DNA of 64,000 nt. Origin: Streptomyces sp. HUAS ZL42. GTDB taxonomy: Bacteria; Actinomycetota; Actinomycetes; Streptomycetales; Streptomycetaceae. A model generated the notes under the pieces. The model was not told the origin of the DNA, did not search any database, and saw only the letters and a list, made by a program, of their open reading frames with translations. A program made the position numbers and the translations under genes. Within the stretch, counting starts at the first letter, position 1. Every line of letters starts with the position of its first letter. Where the stretch lies: positions 8,467,001-8,531,000 of the forward strand of contig NZ_CP160403.1 in the NCBI RefSeq assembly GCF_040782645.1, read 5' to 3'. Below are positions 16,388-25,493 of the stretch, one piece after another.

Positions 16388-17589
16388 GCGGTTTCCTGGC
16401 GGGCCTCTGCGTCGCCGTCCTCCCACTGCTGGCCGCCGGCTTCTGGCTCGGCCGCCGCACGGCCCGTCCCCAGAGCCTCGGCGGCCTCGGCACCCCCGTC
16501 GAGCACGCCACCTTCCAGACCCTGCACACCGCCTCCCTGGCCGCGCCCCCGCTGCGGGCCGGGCTGACGGAGGAGACCGCACGCAAGTCGGCGCGCAGAC
16601 TGCGCACGCTGCTCGGCACGGACGCACTGTGCCTGACGGACCGTCAACAGGTGCTGGTCTGGGACGGCGTGGGCGCCCATCACCGTACCGAGATCATGGA
16701 ACTCCTCACCAGCCCGCTGGAGTCCGGCCGGGGCGAGGCCTTCCCGCTGACCTGCCAGGCCCCCGACTGCCCGGTGCGCTGGGTGGTCGTCGCCCCGCTC
16801 ACCGTCGACGACCGGGTGCACGGCGCGCTCGTCGCCTGCGCGCCACGCGAGTCCGCCGTGCTGGTCCGGGCGGCCGGCGAGGTGGCCCGCTGGGTGAGCG
16901 TCCAGCTGGAGCTGGCGGACCTCGACCAGTCCCGGACGCGGCTCATCGAGGCGGAGATCAAGGTGTTGCGGGCCCAGATCTCCCCGCACTTCATCTTCAA
17001 CTCCCTCGCGGTGATCGCCTCGTTCGTCCGCACCGACCCCGAGCGCGCCCGCGAACTGCTCCTGGAGTTCGCCGACTTCACCCGCTACTCCTTCCGCAGG
17101 CACGGCGACTTCACCACCCTGGCCGACGAACTCCACGCCATCGACCACTACTTGGCGCTGGTACGGGCCCGCTTCGGTGACCGCCTCTCCGTCACCCTGC
17201 AGATCGCCCCCGAGGTCCTGCCCGTCGCGCTGCCCTTCCTCTGCCTCCAGCCGCTCGTCGAGAACGCAGTCAAGCACGGCCTGGAGGGCAAGACCGAAAA
17301 GTGCCACATCCACATCACCGCGCAGGACGCGGGCGCGGAGGCGCTGGTGGTCATCGAGGACGACGGCGCCGGCATGGACCCCGTGCTGCTGCGCCGCATC
17401 CTCGCCGGCGAGGTCAGCCCCTCCGGCGGCATCGGCCTGTCCAACGTCGACGACCGGCTCCGCCAGGTGTACGGCGACGACTACGGGCTCGTCATCGAGA
17501 CCGCCGTCGGAGCGGGCATGAAGGTCACCGCCCGGCTGCCGAAGTACCAGCCGGGGGTGCACTCCGCGGCGCGGCTCACGGGAGGCTGA
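16384..17589 (+). CDS. LytS-like sensor histidine kinase
   Basis: A 401-residue kinase with one N-terminal membrane span (residues 4-23), a GAF-like middle region and a HisKA-less His_kinase domain. The phosphoacceptor is His202 in SPHFIFNSL; the ATPase N-box is PLVENAVKHGLEG and the glycine box is GGIGLSNVDDRL. It lacks the 5TM-LYT sensor of classical LytS, so it may sense inside the cytoplasm or through the symporter. Its stop is only three bases from the end of the convergent small gene, with no terminator between. Confidence 0.92.
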   Translation: MSGFLAGLCVAVLPLLAAGFWLGRRTARPQSLGGLGTPVEHATFQTLHTASLAAPPLRAGLTEETARKSARRLRTLLGTDALCLTDRQQVLVWDGVGAHHRTEIMELLTSPLESGRGEAFPLTCQAPDCPVRWVVVAPLTVDDRVHGALVACAPRESAVLVRAAGEVARWVSVQLELADLDQSRTRLIEAEIKVLRAQISPHFIFNSLAVIASFVRTDPERARELLLEFADFTRYSFRRHGDFTTLADELHAIDHYLALVRARFGDRLSVTLQIAPEVLPVALPFLCLQPLVENAVKHGLEGKTEKCHIHITAQDAGAEALVVIEDDGAGMDPVLLRRILAGEVSPSGGIGLSNVDDRLRQVYGDDYGLVIETAVGAGMKVTARLPKYQPGVHSAARLTGG

Positions 17590-17592
17590 GGG

Positions 17593-17751
17593 TCATGTGC
17601 TCTTCGTGGCGACCATCCCGAGGGTGATCAGACCCAGCACGACCCAGCCGAACCACAGCCAGCCATTGCTGCCGAGCGCCACCGTGTACGCCGTCACGAC
17701 GACGAGACCGCCGACGGTGATCGCCCCCATGGCCTTCGTAGAACCGGGCAT
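17593..17751 (-). CDS. 52-residue hydrophobic membrane peptide
   Basis: A short gene missed by length cut-offs: ATG at 17751 with GGAGGG seven bases upstream, TGA at 17593. The product starts MPGSTKAMGAITVGG, has two short hydrophobic stretches (VVVTAYTVALG and LWFGWVVLGLITLGMVA) and ends in KST. Strong ribosome site, start spacing and composition support a real protein; I recall similar peptides in other streptomycetes. It is 13 bases downstream of the Ser/Thr kinase gene and probably cotranscribed. Function unknown. Confidence 0.75.
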   Translation of the reverse strand: MPGSTKAMGAITVGGLVVVTAYTVALGSNGWLWFGWVVLGLITLGMVATKST

Positions 17752-17764
17752 CGCAACACCCTCC

Positions 17765-19639
17765 TCATGGTTCGTCCCCCTCCATGGTGCCCCCGTTCTG
17801 CTTCCGGACGGTGCACACGACGTAATGCGTTCCGGACTTCCACGGTCCTTCGCTCGTCCAGGAGCCCGACTCGTAGAGCGAGGGGTCGAAGCCGTAGTCG
17901 CCCGGCGGCAGCTCTCGCGCGCAGGCCGCGTCCGAATCGGTGCGCGCCTCGGTCAGAGTGACGTCGGCGCCCAGCCGGGTGAAGCCGATCACCAGCTCGT
18001 CGTACGAGCCCTCGCACGAGGACAGCCGGGCCTCCCGGTTGGTGGGGGTCCTCAGACAGTCCCGTTTCTGCATGTTCGAGGTGTCGGTGAACGCCGAACC
18101 GACCTTGCGGTGGGTGCCGAGCGGTCCGTACACGGGCCCGTGCGCCCCCAGCAGCAGACAGGCGCTGCGTCGCCCGGCGGTCTCGAAGCCGTCCTCGGCC
18201 GGCAGGACGGCGTAGCTGCGAACGTCCGCGAGCCGGTCGCGGATCTCCCGCGTGCGCTCCTCGCAGCGGGTCGGCCCCAGCCTGCGCGCCTCGTCGGCGG
18301 ACGCGGCATCGACGAACGCCATCACCTGCCCGTCGGGCGCCTTGTCCGCGCAGCTGGGGTCGAGGGTCAGCCGGGGGGTGCCGGAGTAGCGCACGCCTCC
18401 CGGCCAGTCCGCGAGGACACAGTCGCCGTCCTTGAGCGGAGCCGACAGCCCCACGGTGTCCCCGTACGGTTTCCCCGCCCCGCCGTCGTCGCCCGTCCGC
18501 TGGGCCATGGCGTACCAGACGCCGCCAAGGGCCAGCGCCAGCCCGAGGAGGCCGGAAAGGACGGCATGGCGGACCCGGCGGCGGGGGCGCCTGCGCCTGA
18601 CGGACGGGGACGGGGCGAAGAGCACGGGACCGAGCTCATGCGAACCCGTGGCCGGGGGACCGAAACCCTGCGGAATCGCGGATGCGGGACCGGCAGCAGG
18701 CGAACCCCCGGGTGCGGTGCCCCAGTGCGGCTGGGAACCCGGGTCGGTCCGGGTCCGCGCCTGTGCGTCGACCTGGGGCGTCATGATCTGCGACAGGGCG
18801 GCCTCGGCCGTCGCCGCGGCCGGACGCTGCCCCGGATCCTTGGCGAGGAACGCCCGCAGGACGGGCTCCAGCGCGCCCGCGCGCACCGGCGGGCGCGGCT
18901 CCTCCATGACCACCGCGGTGATCTCCGCGAGGTGCGACGCCCGTTCGAAGGGGCCGTGCCCCTCGACGGCGTGGTACAGCGTGCAGCCGAGGGAGAACAG
19001 ATCGGCCGCCGGCGTGGGCTTCCCGCCCGTGGCGCGCTCCGGCGCCAGATAGCCGGCCGTGCCCACCAGCACGGAGGCCAGCGTGTACCGCGTCTCCCCG
19101 GCGTCCGGCTGCACGGAGATCCCGTAGTCGGTGAGCAGGACGCGTCCGTACGGCGACCCGGCGCGGTCCGGCGCGAGCAGGATGTTGGCCGGTTTCACGT
19201 CCCGGTGCATGATGCCCCGCTCGTGCCCCGCGGTGAGCGCGTCGAGGACGGCCAGACCGATCCGCGCGCACTCGGCCGGGGCGAGCGGCCCGCGCCGGGC
19301 GACCAGCTCGCGCAGGTCGACCGCGCCCGCCACGTACTCCATGACGATCCATGGCAGCCCGTCGTGCTCCAGCACGTCGTGCACCGTCACCACGTGCGGA
19401 TGCCCGCGCAGCCCCGCAGCGTGCCGCGCCTCCGCGCGGGCCCGCGCGACCCGGGCGTCCCGTTCGTCGGCCTCGGCCGGATCGCGGAAGACGATCTCCT
19501 TGAGCGCGACCTCGCAGGCGAGTCTCTGGTCGTGGGCGAGCCACACATGGCCCATGCCGCCGCTGCCCAGCCGGTTCAGCAGCAGATAGCGGCCGGCGAT
19601 GACCCGGCCCACTCCCGACGTCGGTGATCCTGAAGGCAT
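17765..19639 (-). CDS. membrane Ser/Thr protein kinase with Cys-rich external domain
   Basis: A 624-residue Hanks-type kinase. The glycine loop is LGSGGMG, the ATP lysine is Lys47 (VALKE), the catalytic loop is HRDVKPAN with Asp147, and the metal motif is DYG (Asp171) instead of DFG. A proline-rich linker leads to an Arg-rich stop and one membrane span at about 360-378. The external part has eight cysteines and two related halves, somewhat like septum-formation-type domains; no PASTA repeats are present. The gene upstream encodes a PASTA lipoprotein, suggesting a split sensor. Ribosome site GGGAG precedes ATG 19639. Confidence 0.92.
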   Translation of the reverse strand: MPSGSPTSGVGRVIAGRYLLLNRLGSGGMGHVWLAHDQRLACEVALKEIVFRDPAEADERDARVARARAEARHAAGLRGHPHVVTVHDVLEHDGLPWIVMEYVAGAVDLRELVARRGPLAPAECARIGLAVLDALTAGHERGIMHRDVKPANILLAPDRAGSPYGRVLLTDYGISVQPDAGETRYTLASVLVGTAGYLAPERATGGKPTPAADLFSLGCTLYHAVEGHGPFERASHLAEITAVVMEEPRPPVRAGALEPVLRAFLAKDPGQRPAAATAEAALSQIMTPQVDAQARTRTDPGSQPHWGTAPGGSPAAGPASAIPQGFGPPATGSHELGPVLFAPSPSVRRRRPRRRVRHAVLSGLLGLALALGGVWYAMAQRTGDDGGAGKPYGDTVGLSAPLKDGDCVLADWPGGVRYSGTPRLTLDPSCADKAPDGQVMAFVDAASADEARRLGPTRCEERTREIRDRLADVRSYAVLPAEDGFETAGRRSACLLLGAHGPVYGPLGTHRKVGSAFTDTSNMQKRDCLRTPTNREARLSSCEGSYDELVIGFTRLGADVTLTEARTDSDAACARELPPGDYGFDPSLYESGSWTSEGPWKSGTHYVVCTVRKQNGGTMEGDEP

Positions 19640-19681
19640 CCGGTGACTCCCGGGTTCTGCGGGGGTGCTACGGCTCTACGG

Positions 19682-21070
19682 CTACGTCGTCGCTGTCGGT
19701 TGTGTCGGTTGTGCCGATTGTGTCGTCTGTGCCGGTGCGGTCGTGGCGGGTTCACCGGTCGCCGGGGCGCTCGTGGCCGGCGCGGTGCTCGCGGGTTCGC
19801 TTGTGGCGGGGGCGCTGGTCGTGGCCGGCGGCTCGCTCGTGGCGGGGGCGCTCGCCGGAGGTGCGCCGCTGCTCTGCGGGGGCGAACTCGGCGTGGGCGG
19901 TGCCGGACTCGACGGGGGTGGTGCGGAGCCGGCGGGTGGGGTCGAGGCGGGCCGCGAGCTCGACGCGGGTGGGCCGGACGAGGGTTTCGAGCTGGGTGAT
20001 CCGGATGCCGAAGGAGGTGGTGTGGAAGGGGACCGCGTCGGCCCCGACGATCCGGAGGCCGGGGGAGTGGCCGCCGGAGTGGTGGTCGGCGGCGTCGCCC
20101 CACCGCTCGTACCGTCGGCCACGCTGAGCGTCACGTACTCCCCGAACCGCAGCTCGGTACCGGCCGGGGGGTCGGACGCCGTGACCCGAGCGTCGTGCGG
20201 CGGCGGCCTCTTCGCGTCGTACCCGACGGCCAGACCCTTGTCGGCGAGCTTCTGGCTCGCCTGCCCGAACGTCTCCCCGGCCAGGTTCGGCACCGCACGC
20301 CTCTCCCGGGTGTCGAACGCGGAGTCCTTCTCGCCCGTCGTGCCAACCGGCCTGCTGATGCCGCGGTCCGGCTCGTCCACGTCGACGAGCGCGATCCGGT
20401 CCAGCTGCCGTGCGGCGGGGCGCACCGCGACCACCGAAGCGCGCTCGTACCCCCGCCACTTCTTGTTCCCGTTGTCGAACTCGACAGAAATCCGGCTGGT
20501 GTCCCCCTCGAAGGGGAGCAGGGGATTTCCGCACGAGCACTTCACAGTCGGAATTCCCTGTTCATCCACGAGAACCGCGATTCCCGCCTGCAGCAGGGAG
20601 TCGAAAGGAACGGCCTTTTCCTTCTTGTAGTCGTGGTTCTTCACGAGAGTGTCGTGACGCAACAACACCGGAGTGAGCCGGTCCAGGAAACCCGGGATCT
20701 CGGCCGTGGTGATGTTGAAAACGCCGGCCCATGCCCGTGCCTTGCGCTCGTTCCCGGGATCCGTGAGGAATTCTTTCAGTCGCTGGACGTCACAGATCGT
20801 CGGCTGCTTCGTGCCGCCGTACAGCCCGGGCGTGTCGCCCTGCTGCAGGCTCCCGTGTACCGGCTGCGAGCGGACCTCGGCGTCCTGGCCCAGCTTCTGG
20901 CCCTCGTCGAAGAAGGGCGCGAGCGATGGAACGCCCGCGGCGACGGCCTTCACCGCGAGCAGGGGCGCGTCCCGGTCGCACCCACTCACGACCAGCACGA
21001 GAACCAGCAGTACGGCGATCCGGCGGACCAGCGAAATCCCGGCCCTGTGCAGAACAACGCGAATTGTCAT
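19682..21070 (-). CDS. DUF6777-type lipoprotein with one PASTA domain and Pro/Ser/Thr tail
   Basis: A 462-residue predicted lipoprotein. The signal segment IAVLLVLVLVVSGC gives a lipobox with Cys31. Residues of about 70-240 (GDTPGLYGGTK, later TVKCSCGNPLLP) match a Streptomyces family I know as DUF6777. A single PASTA domain follows (AVPNLAGETFGQASQKLA to FGEYVTLSVADG), then about 140 residues of low-complexity Pro/Ser/Thr/Ala, a typical cell-wall-spanning tail. ATG 21070 is preferred to GTG 21073 because of the GGGGGAG spacing. It is 42 bases upstream of the kinase gene and probably senses muropeptides or wall state for it (inference). Confidence 0.8.
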   Translation of the reverse strand: MTIRVVLHRAGISLVRRIAVLLVLVLVVSGCDRDAPLLAVKAVAAGVPSLAPFFDEGQKLGQDAEVRSQPVHGSLQQGDTPGLYGGTKQPTICDVQRLKEFLTDPGNERKARAWAGVFNITTAEIPGFLDRLTPVLLRHDTLVKNHDYKKEKAVPFDSLLQAGIAVLVDEQGIPTVKCSCGNPLLPFEGDTSRISVEFDNGNKKWRGYERASVVAVRPAARQLDRIALVDVDEPDRGISRPVGTTGEKDSAFDTRERRAVPNLAGETFGQASQKLADKGLAVGYDAKRPPPHDARVTASDPPAGTELRFGEYVTLSVADGTSGGATPPTTTPAATPPASGSSGPTRSPSTPPPSASGSPSSKPSSGPPASSSRPASTPPAGSAPPPSSPAPPTPSSPPQSSGAPPASAPATSEPPATTSAPATSEPASTAPATSAPATGEPATTAPAQTTQSAQPTQPTATT

Positions 21071-21165
21071 CACCGCTCCCCCCGGCGGTTTCCCCCCTCG
21101 CTCTGCCGAGCGGAGGCAGAGCGTCGCGTTTCATGCTACTGAATGCGAAAGCCGTTGAAAGAAGT

Positions 21166-22116
21166 TCAGCGACCGCGTGCGTTCAATGAGGCCAAATAGG
21201 CGTTGTACGCCTCGAGTTCCTTGTCCCCGTCCCGGTCGGCGGCCCGGTCCTTGCGACGGGCCTGCCGCTGCTCCGAGCCGTACCACTGGAACAGCAGCGC
21301 TATCAGCACCAGCACCGACGGGATCTCACTGAACGCCCAGGCGATACCGCCGGCCGCGTTCTGGTCGGAGAGCGCTTCGATACCGAGGGAGGCCGGCGGG
21401 TTCTTGAACGTCTCGACCATGGGCGTGGACGCCATCATCAACGCGATGCCGAAGAAGGCGTGGAACGGCATGCCCGCGAACAGCTCCAGCATCCGCAACA
21501 GGTAGCCCGGCCGGTGCGGCCCCGGATCCACCCCGATGATCGGCCAGAAGAACACCACACCGACGGCGAGGAAGTGCACCATCATCGCGACGTGCCCGGC
21601 CTTCGAGCCCATCAGGAAGTCGAAGAGCGGAGTGAAGTACAGCGCGTAGAGGCTCGCGACGAACATGGGGATCGTGAACGCGGGGTGCGTGATGATCCTC
21701 ATGTAGCGGCTGTGCAGCAGCATCAGCAGCAGCTCGCGCGGCCCCTTGCGGCCCCTGCCGGCGGTCGGCAGCGCGCGCAGCGCCAGGGTGATGGGGGCGC
21801 CGAGCAGGATCAGGATCGGCGACAGCATGCTGATGATCATGTGCTGCACCATGTGCACGCTGAACATCACCATGCCGTAGTCGTTCAGCTTGGTGCACAT
21901 CACGACCCCGACGGACAGCACGCCGAAGACGTACGACACCGTCCGCCCGACCGGCCACGCGTCCCCGCGCCGCCGCAGCCGCACGACCCCCCACCCGTAC
22001 AGCGCGAGCCCCAGCAGGCAGCCCACGAGGAAGAACGGGTCCGCCGACCACTGAAGACCCCGCCCCAGCGTGAACGGCGGCAGATCCATGATCATGCCGT
22101 GCCCGCTGTGATCCAT
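21166..22116 (-). CDS. ctaG: cytochrome c oxidase assembly protein, CtaG (caa3 type)
   Basis: A 316-residue polytopic membrane protein of the Caa3_CtaG family, which helps build the copper centre of haem-copper oxidase. It has about seven hydrophobic spans and family histidines and methionines in SVHMVQHMIISMLSP and GMPFHAFFGIALMM. The N-terminus is His/Met-rich (MDHSGHGMIMD), fitting copper handling. ATG 22116 has AGGAG eight bases upstream and was chosen over 22194. It is monocistronic; its downstream neighbour on the same strand begins another operon. Confidence 0.88.
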   Translation of the reverse strand: MDHSGHGMIMDLPPFTLGRGLQWSADPFFLVGCLLGLALYGWGVVRLRRRGDAWPVGRTVSYVFGVLSVGVVMCTKLNDYGMVMFSVHMVQHMIISMLSPILILLGAPITLALRALPTAGRGRKGPRELLLMLLHSRYMRIITHPAFTIPMFVASLYALYFTPLFDFLMGSKAGHVAMMVHFLAVGVVFFWPIIGVDPGPHRPGYLLRMLELFAGMPFHAFFGIALMMASTPMVETFKNPPASLGIEALSDQNAAGGIAWAFSEIPSVLVLIALLFQWYGSEQRQARRKDRAADRDGDKELEAYNAYLASLNARGR

Positions 22117-22215
22117 CCAACGGCTCCTGATTCGTGGGGGTTGTGAGCTGTCTGTCCGGACCAGATTAGAACTGCCCCCGGCGACATTGGTCACCGGGGG
22201 CAGTGCAGCTCACCA

Positions 22216-22279
22216 GAGGCGCGGGGCTGTGTTCGACATGCGGCTCCGCCGTGTGGGCGCGACCAGCCCACAACCCCCC
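22216..22279. repeat. dispersed intergenic element, copy 1
   Basis: This gap contains GCGCGGGGCTGT, then CGGCTCCGCC, GGGCGCGACCAGCCC, blocks seen again at 26191-26252 in the same order. Similar GC-rich elements are scattered between genes in many Streptomyces chromosomes. Confidence 0.6.
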
Positions 22280-22294
22280 GCACCCGCCGGACGG

Positions 22295-23320
22295 CTAAAG
22301 CACGCACTCCGCTTCCGCGTACCGCTCCTCAGGAACCGTCTTCAACGTCTCCACGGCCTCCGCGAGCGGCACCATCACGATGTCCGTCCCCCGAAGAGCC
22401 GTCATCCTCCCGAACTCACCCCGATGCACGGCCTCCACCGCATGCCACCCGAACCGAGTGGCGAGCACGCGGTCGTACGCCGTGGGCGTCCCGCCGCGCT
22501 GCACATGCCCCAGGATCACCGGCCGCGCCTCCTTGCCGAGCCGCTGCTCCAGCTCGATCGACAGCTGGCGCGCGATCCCGGCGAACCGCTCATGCCCGTA
22601 GACGTCCTTGCCGCCCTCGTCGAACTCCATGGACCCGGGCCGCGGCTTGGCGCCCTCCGCCGCCACGACGATGGCGAACCGCTTGCCCGCCTCGAACCGC
22701 TCGCCGACCCGCTTGGCCAACTCCTCGATGTCGAAGGGGCGTTCCGGGACGACGATGGCGTGGGCGCCGGCCGCCATGCCGGAGTGCAGTGCGATCCAGC
22801 CGGTGTGGCGCCCCATGACCTCGACCACCAGGACACGCTGGTGGGACTCGGCGGTGGTCTTGAGCCGGTCGAGCGCCTCGGTCGCGACGCCCACGGCCGT
22901 GTCGAAGCCGAAGGTGACGTCCGTGACCGCGATGTCGTTGTCGATGGTCTTCGGCACGCCCACCACGGGCAGGCCGTTGTCCGACATCAGCCGGGCCGCC
23001 TTCAGCGTGCCCTCGCCGCCGATCGGGATGATCGCGTCGAGGCCGAGCTCCTCGACGTGGCCCTTCGCCCGTTCCACGCCGTCCCGCAGATGGGAGGGCT
23101 GGACACGGGAGGAGCCGAGGATTGTGCCGCCGCGAGCCAGGATGCCGCTCACCGCGTCAAGGTCGAGCTTGAGGTAGTCGCACTCCAGGAGGCCCTTCCA
23201 GCCGTCCCGGAAGCCGATGACCTCGTCGCCGTGGTCGACGACGGCACGGTGCACGACGGACCGGATGACGGCGTTCAGGCCGGGGCAGTCGCCGCCGGAC
23301 GTGAGGACACCAATGCGCAT
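22295..23320 (-). CDS. pfkA: 6-phosphofructokinase
   Basis: A 341-residue glycolytic enzyme that phosphorylates fructose 6-phosphate. Motifs: GGDCPGLN near the N-terminus, GGEGTLK around residue 104, PKTIDNDI near 125 and MGRHTGWIA. The lysine in PKTIDND replaces the glycine of E. coli PfkA and is typical of the actinobacterial/PPi-related group, so the phosphoryl donor (ATP or PPi) should be assigned with care; the Gly-Glu-Gly-Thr motif argues for ATP. Streptomyces carry several pfk paralogues. The gene stands alone. Confidence 0.93.
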   Translation of the reverse strand: MRIGVLTSGGDCPGLNAVIRSVVHRAVVDHGDEVIGFRDGWKGLLECDYLKLDLDAVSGILARGGTILGSSRVQPSHLRDGVERAKGHVEELGLDAIIPIGGEGTLKAARLMSDNGLPVVGVPKTIDNDIAVTDVTFGFDTAVGVATEALDRLKTTAESHQRVLVVEVMGRHTGWIALHSGMAAGAHAIVVPERPFDIEELAKRVGERFEAGKRFAIVVAAEGAKPRPGSMEFDEGGKDVYGHERFAGIARQLSIELEQRLGKEARPVILGHVQRGGTPTAYDRVLATRFGWHAVEAVHRGEFGRMTALRGTDIVMVPLAEAVETLKTVPEERYAEAECVL

Positions 23321-23402
23321 AGCCCGAAAAACCTTCTCAACGTGGGCCTGGACCGGACCACGCTGTCCGGCTCGATCCCCGCCACCCTAGCGGCAGGAGG
23401 GG

Positions 23403-23442
23403 GCGGGGCCGAACCGTGCGTCCGCCTGCTGGACGGCCCCGC
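23403..23442 (-). terminator. weak terminator after gatD
   Basis: GCGGGGCCG and CGGCCCCGC form a 9-bp stem with a 22-base loop, about 70 bases downstream of the gatD stop and ahead of the pfk gene. Confidence 0.35.
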
Positions 23443-23509
23443 TCACCTGTGCGGACTCAGTGTCAGACGGGCTGGTCGAGCCTTGCTGGAGGGCAGGTGC
23501 GGACCCAGC

Positions 23510-24238
23510 TCAGGCAGGCTGCTGCGCGGCCGCGATGCGCTCGCCCCGCAGCGCCTCGTACCAGCGGTCGTCGATCGGCGGCAGGGCGTTCACGTCGAGC
23601 GCGAGCTTCAGCAGCAGGTCGGCGATCTGCGGGTTGCGCGCCAGCACGGGGCCGTGCATGTACGTACCGAAGACGGTGTCGTTGTACGCGCCCTCCGTGC
23701 CGTCTCCCGTGCCGTTGCCCTTGCCGATCCGCACCTGGGCGAAGGGGCGGGCCGTGGGGCCGAGGTGGGTGATGCCCTGGTGGTTCTCGAAGCCGGTCAG
23801 CTGGGGCAGGCCGAGGCGCGGGTCGATGTCCGCGAGGACGTCGCCGACGCACCGCTCGCCCGTGCCGCGCACGGTGGTCACGTCCAGCAGGCCGAGGCCC
23901 GGCTCGCGCTGTCCGAGGTCGTTGACGAACTCGTGGCCGAGGATCTGGTAGCCGGCGCACACGGAGAAGACGATCGCGCCGTTCTGCACCGCCTGGTACA
24001 GGTGCCCGTCGCGGCGCAGCCGCTCCGCCGCGAGCCGCTGCGGACGGTCCTCGCCGCCGCCGATCAGGTAGATGTCGCCCGAGGTCGGGATCGGCTGGTC
24101 GCTGCGCACGTCGAGCCGGGCCACGTCGAGGCCGCGCTGCCGGGCCCGGCGCTCCACGACGAGGACGTTGCCCTGGTCGCCGTACGTGCTGAGCAGGTCG
24201 GGGTAGACCCAGACGACCCGCAGGTTGTTGTCGCTCAC
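23510..24238 (-). CDS. gatD: lipid II isoglutaminyl synthase, glutaminase subunit GatD
   Basis: A 242-residue class I glutamine amidotransferase of the CobB/CobQ-like type. The nucleophile is Cys94 in FSVCAGYQ and the catalytic histidine is His195 in YMHGP. With MurT it amidates the alpha-carboxyl of D-glutamate in lipid II, needed for peptidoglycan cross-linking. GTG 24238 has AGGGGA six bases upstream. The gene follows murT by 16 bases, as in other Gram-positive bacteria. Confidence 0.92.
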   Translation of the reverse strand: MSDNNLRVVWVYPDLLSTYGDQGNVLVVERRARQRGLDVARLDVRSDQPIPTSGDIYLIGGGEDRPQRLAAERLRRDGHLYQAVQNGAIVFSVCAGYQILGHEFVNDLGQREPGLGLLDVTTVRGTGERCVGDVLADIDPRLGLPQLTGFENHQGITHLGPTARPFAQVRIGKGNGTGDGTEGAYNDTVFGTYMHGPVLARNPQIADLLLKLALDVNALPPIDDRWYEALRGERIAAAQQPA

Positions 24239-24254
24239 AAGAGTCCCCTGTGTG

Positions 24255-25493
24255 TCAGTTGCCGACGCGTCGGCGCAGGTCCTGGAAGGCGGTGTAGTTG
24301 GCGATGACCTCGATACGGCCCGGCGGACACAGCTGCACGGCCTGGTCGAGGTTCTCGCACACCTGGAAGCGCTGGTTCGCGACCTCCAGACGCACCGCGA
24401 GGTCCAGCTTGCGATCGCCGATCACGCAGATGGGGTGGCCGGTCAGGCGCGTGTAGTCGACGTCCCACAGCCAGGAGGTGTCGGTGCCGTCGGCGCCGCG
24501 CGCGTTCACGGAGAGGATCACCGGGGACGGCGGCGGGTCGATCAGCGAGAACGTCTCCAGCCAGCCGGCCGGGTTCTTGGCGAGCAGCAGCCGCAGATCA
24601 CGGCCCTGGAACTGGACCACGTCGTAGCGTCCGGCGACCGCCTGCACCTGGTACATGCGCTCCAGGGCGACCTGCGGGGGCACCCCGAAGACGGCCGCGA
24701 CGGCGGCCGAGGAGGCGGCGTTGGCCTTGTTCGCGCGGCCCGGCAGCTGGAGGTGGATCGGCCAGGCGGACCCGTGCGGGTCGAGGACGTGGTCCCCGGA
24801 CAGCGCCCAGCTCGGCGTCGGGCGGCGGAAGCCGCACTCACCGCAGAACCAGTCGTCTCCGGGCCGCTGCATCACGCCACCGCAGGAAGGGCAGGACCAG
24901 GCGTCGTCCTTCCACATCTGTCCGGCGGCGACCCAGATCACATTGGGGGAGGAGGACGCGGCCCACACCACCAGCGGGTCGTCGCAGTTGGCGACGACGA
25001 CGGACTTCGAACCGGCCAGACCCTCGCGCCAGTTCTCCGCGAGCATGCGGGTCTCGGCCGCGCGGTCGAGCTGGTCGCGGGAGAGGTTGAGCAGGGCGAT
25101 GCACTTCGGGTCGGTGTCCCGGGCCACGCCCGCGAGGTACTTCTCGTCGACCTCTATGACGCCGTACCGGGCTTCCGATCCACCGGCGAGAGCCGAGGTG
25201 ATGCCGGCGGGCATGTTGGCCCCGAGCGCGTTGGAGACCACCGGGCCCGCGGCGCGCAGCGCCTCTGCGATGAGCCGCGTGGTCGTGGTCTTGCCGTTGG
25301 TCGCCGAGACGAGGACGACGTCCAGGTTCTGCGCGAGCCGGGCGAGGAGGTCGGGATCGAGTTTGAGTGCCACCCGGCCACCGATCACCGAACCGCTGCC
25401 GCGCCCCGCGGCGCGCGATGCCGCAGCGACCGCCTTGCCCGCGGTCACGGCGATCTTGGCCCGCGGCGTGAGCGGGTCCGAGTTGCCTGCCAT
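24255..25493 (-). CDS. murT: lipid II isoglutaminyl synthase, ligase subunit MurT
   Basis: A 412-residue Mur-ligase-like protein. The P-loop is ATNGKTTTTR near residues 64-73, and a zinc-ribbon insertion (CPSCGG and CGECGF) marks MurT specifically. The C-terminal DUF1727 region contains the likely catalytic Asp/His cluster. It activates the D-glutamate carboxyl of lipid II with ATP; GatD supplies ammonia. ATG 25493 is preceded by GGAGG. The murT-gatD pair is divergent from the peptide deformylase gene. Confidence 0.93.
   Translation of the reverse strand: MAGNSDPLTPRAKIAVTAGKAVAAASRAAGRGSGSVIGGRVALKLDPDLLARLAQNLDVVLVSATNGKTTTTRLIAEALRAAGPVVSNALGANMPAGITSALAGGSEARYGVIEVDEKYLAGVARDTDPKCIALLNLSRDQLDRAAETRMLAENWREGLAGSKSVVVANCDDPLVVWAASSSPNVIWVAAGQMWKDDAWSCPSCGGVMQRPGDDWFCGECGFRRPTPSWALSGDHVLDPHGSAWPIHLQLPGRANKANAASSAAVAAVFGVPPQVALERMYQVQAVAGRYDVVQFQGRDLRLLLAKNPAGWLETFSLIDPPPSPVILSVNARGADGTDTSWLWDVDYTRLTGHPICVIGDRKLDLAVRLEVANQRFQVCENLDQAVQLCPPGRIEVIANYTAFQDLRRRVGN

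Noticed and set aside
22295..23320. Assigning the phosphofructokinase as PPi-dependent
   Set aside because: The lysine in PKTIDND is shared by ATP-dependent actinobacterial enzymes, so the donor cannot be decided from this residue alone.
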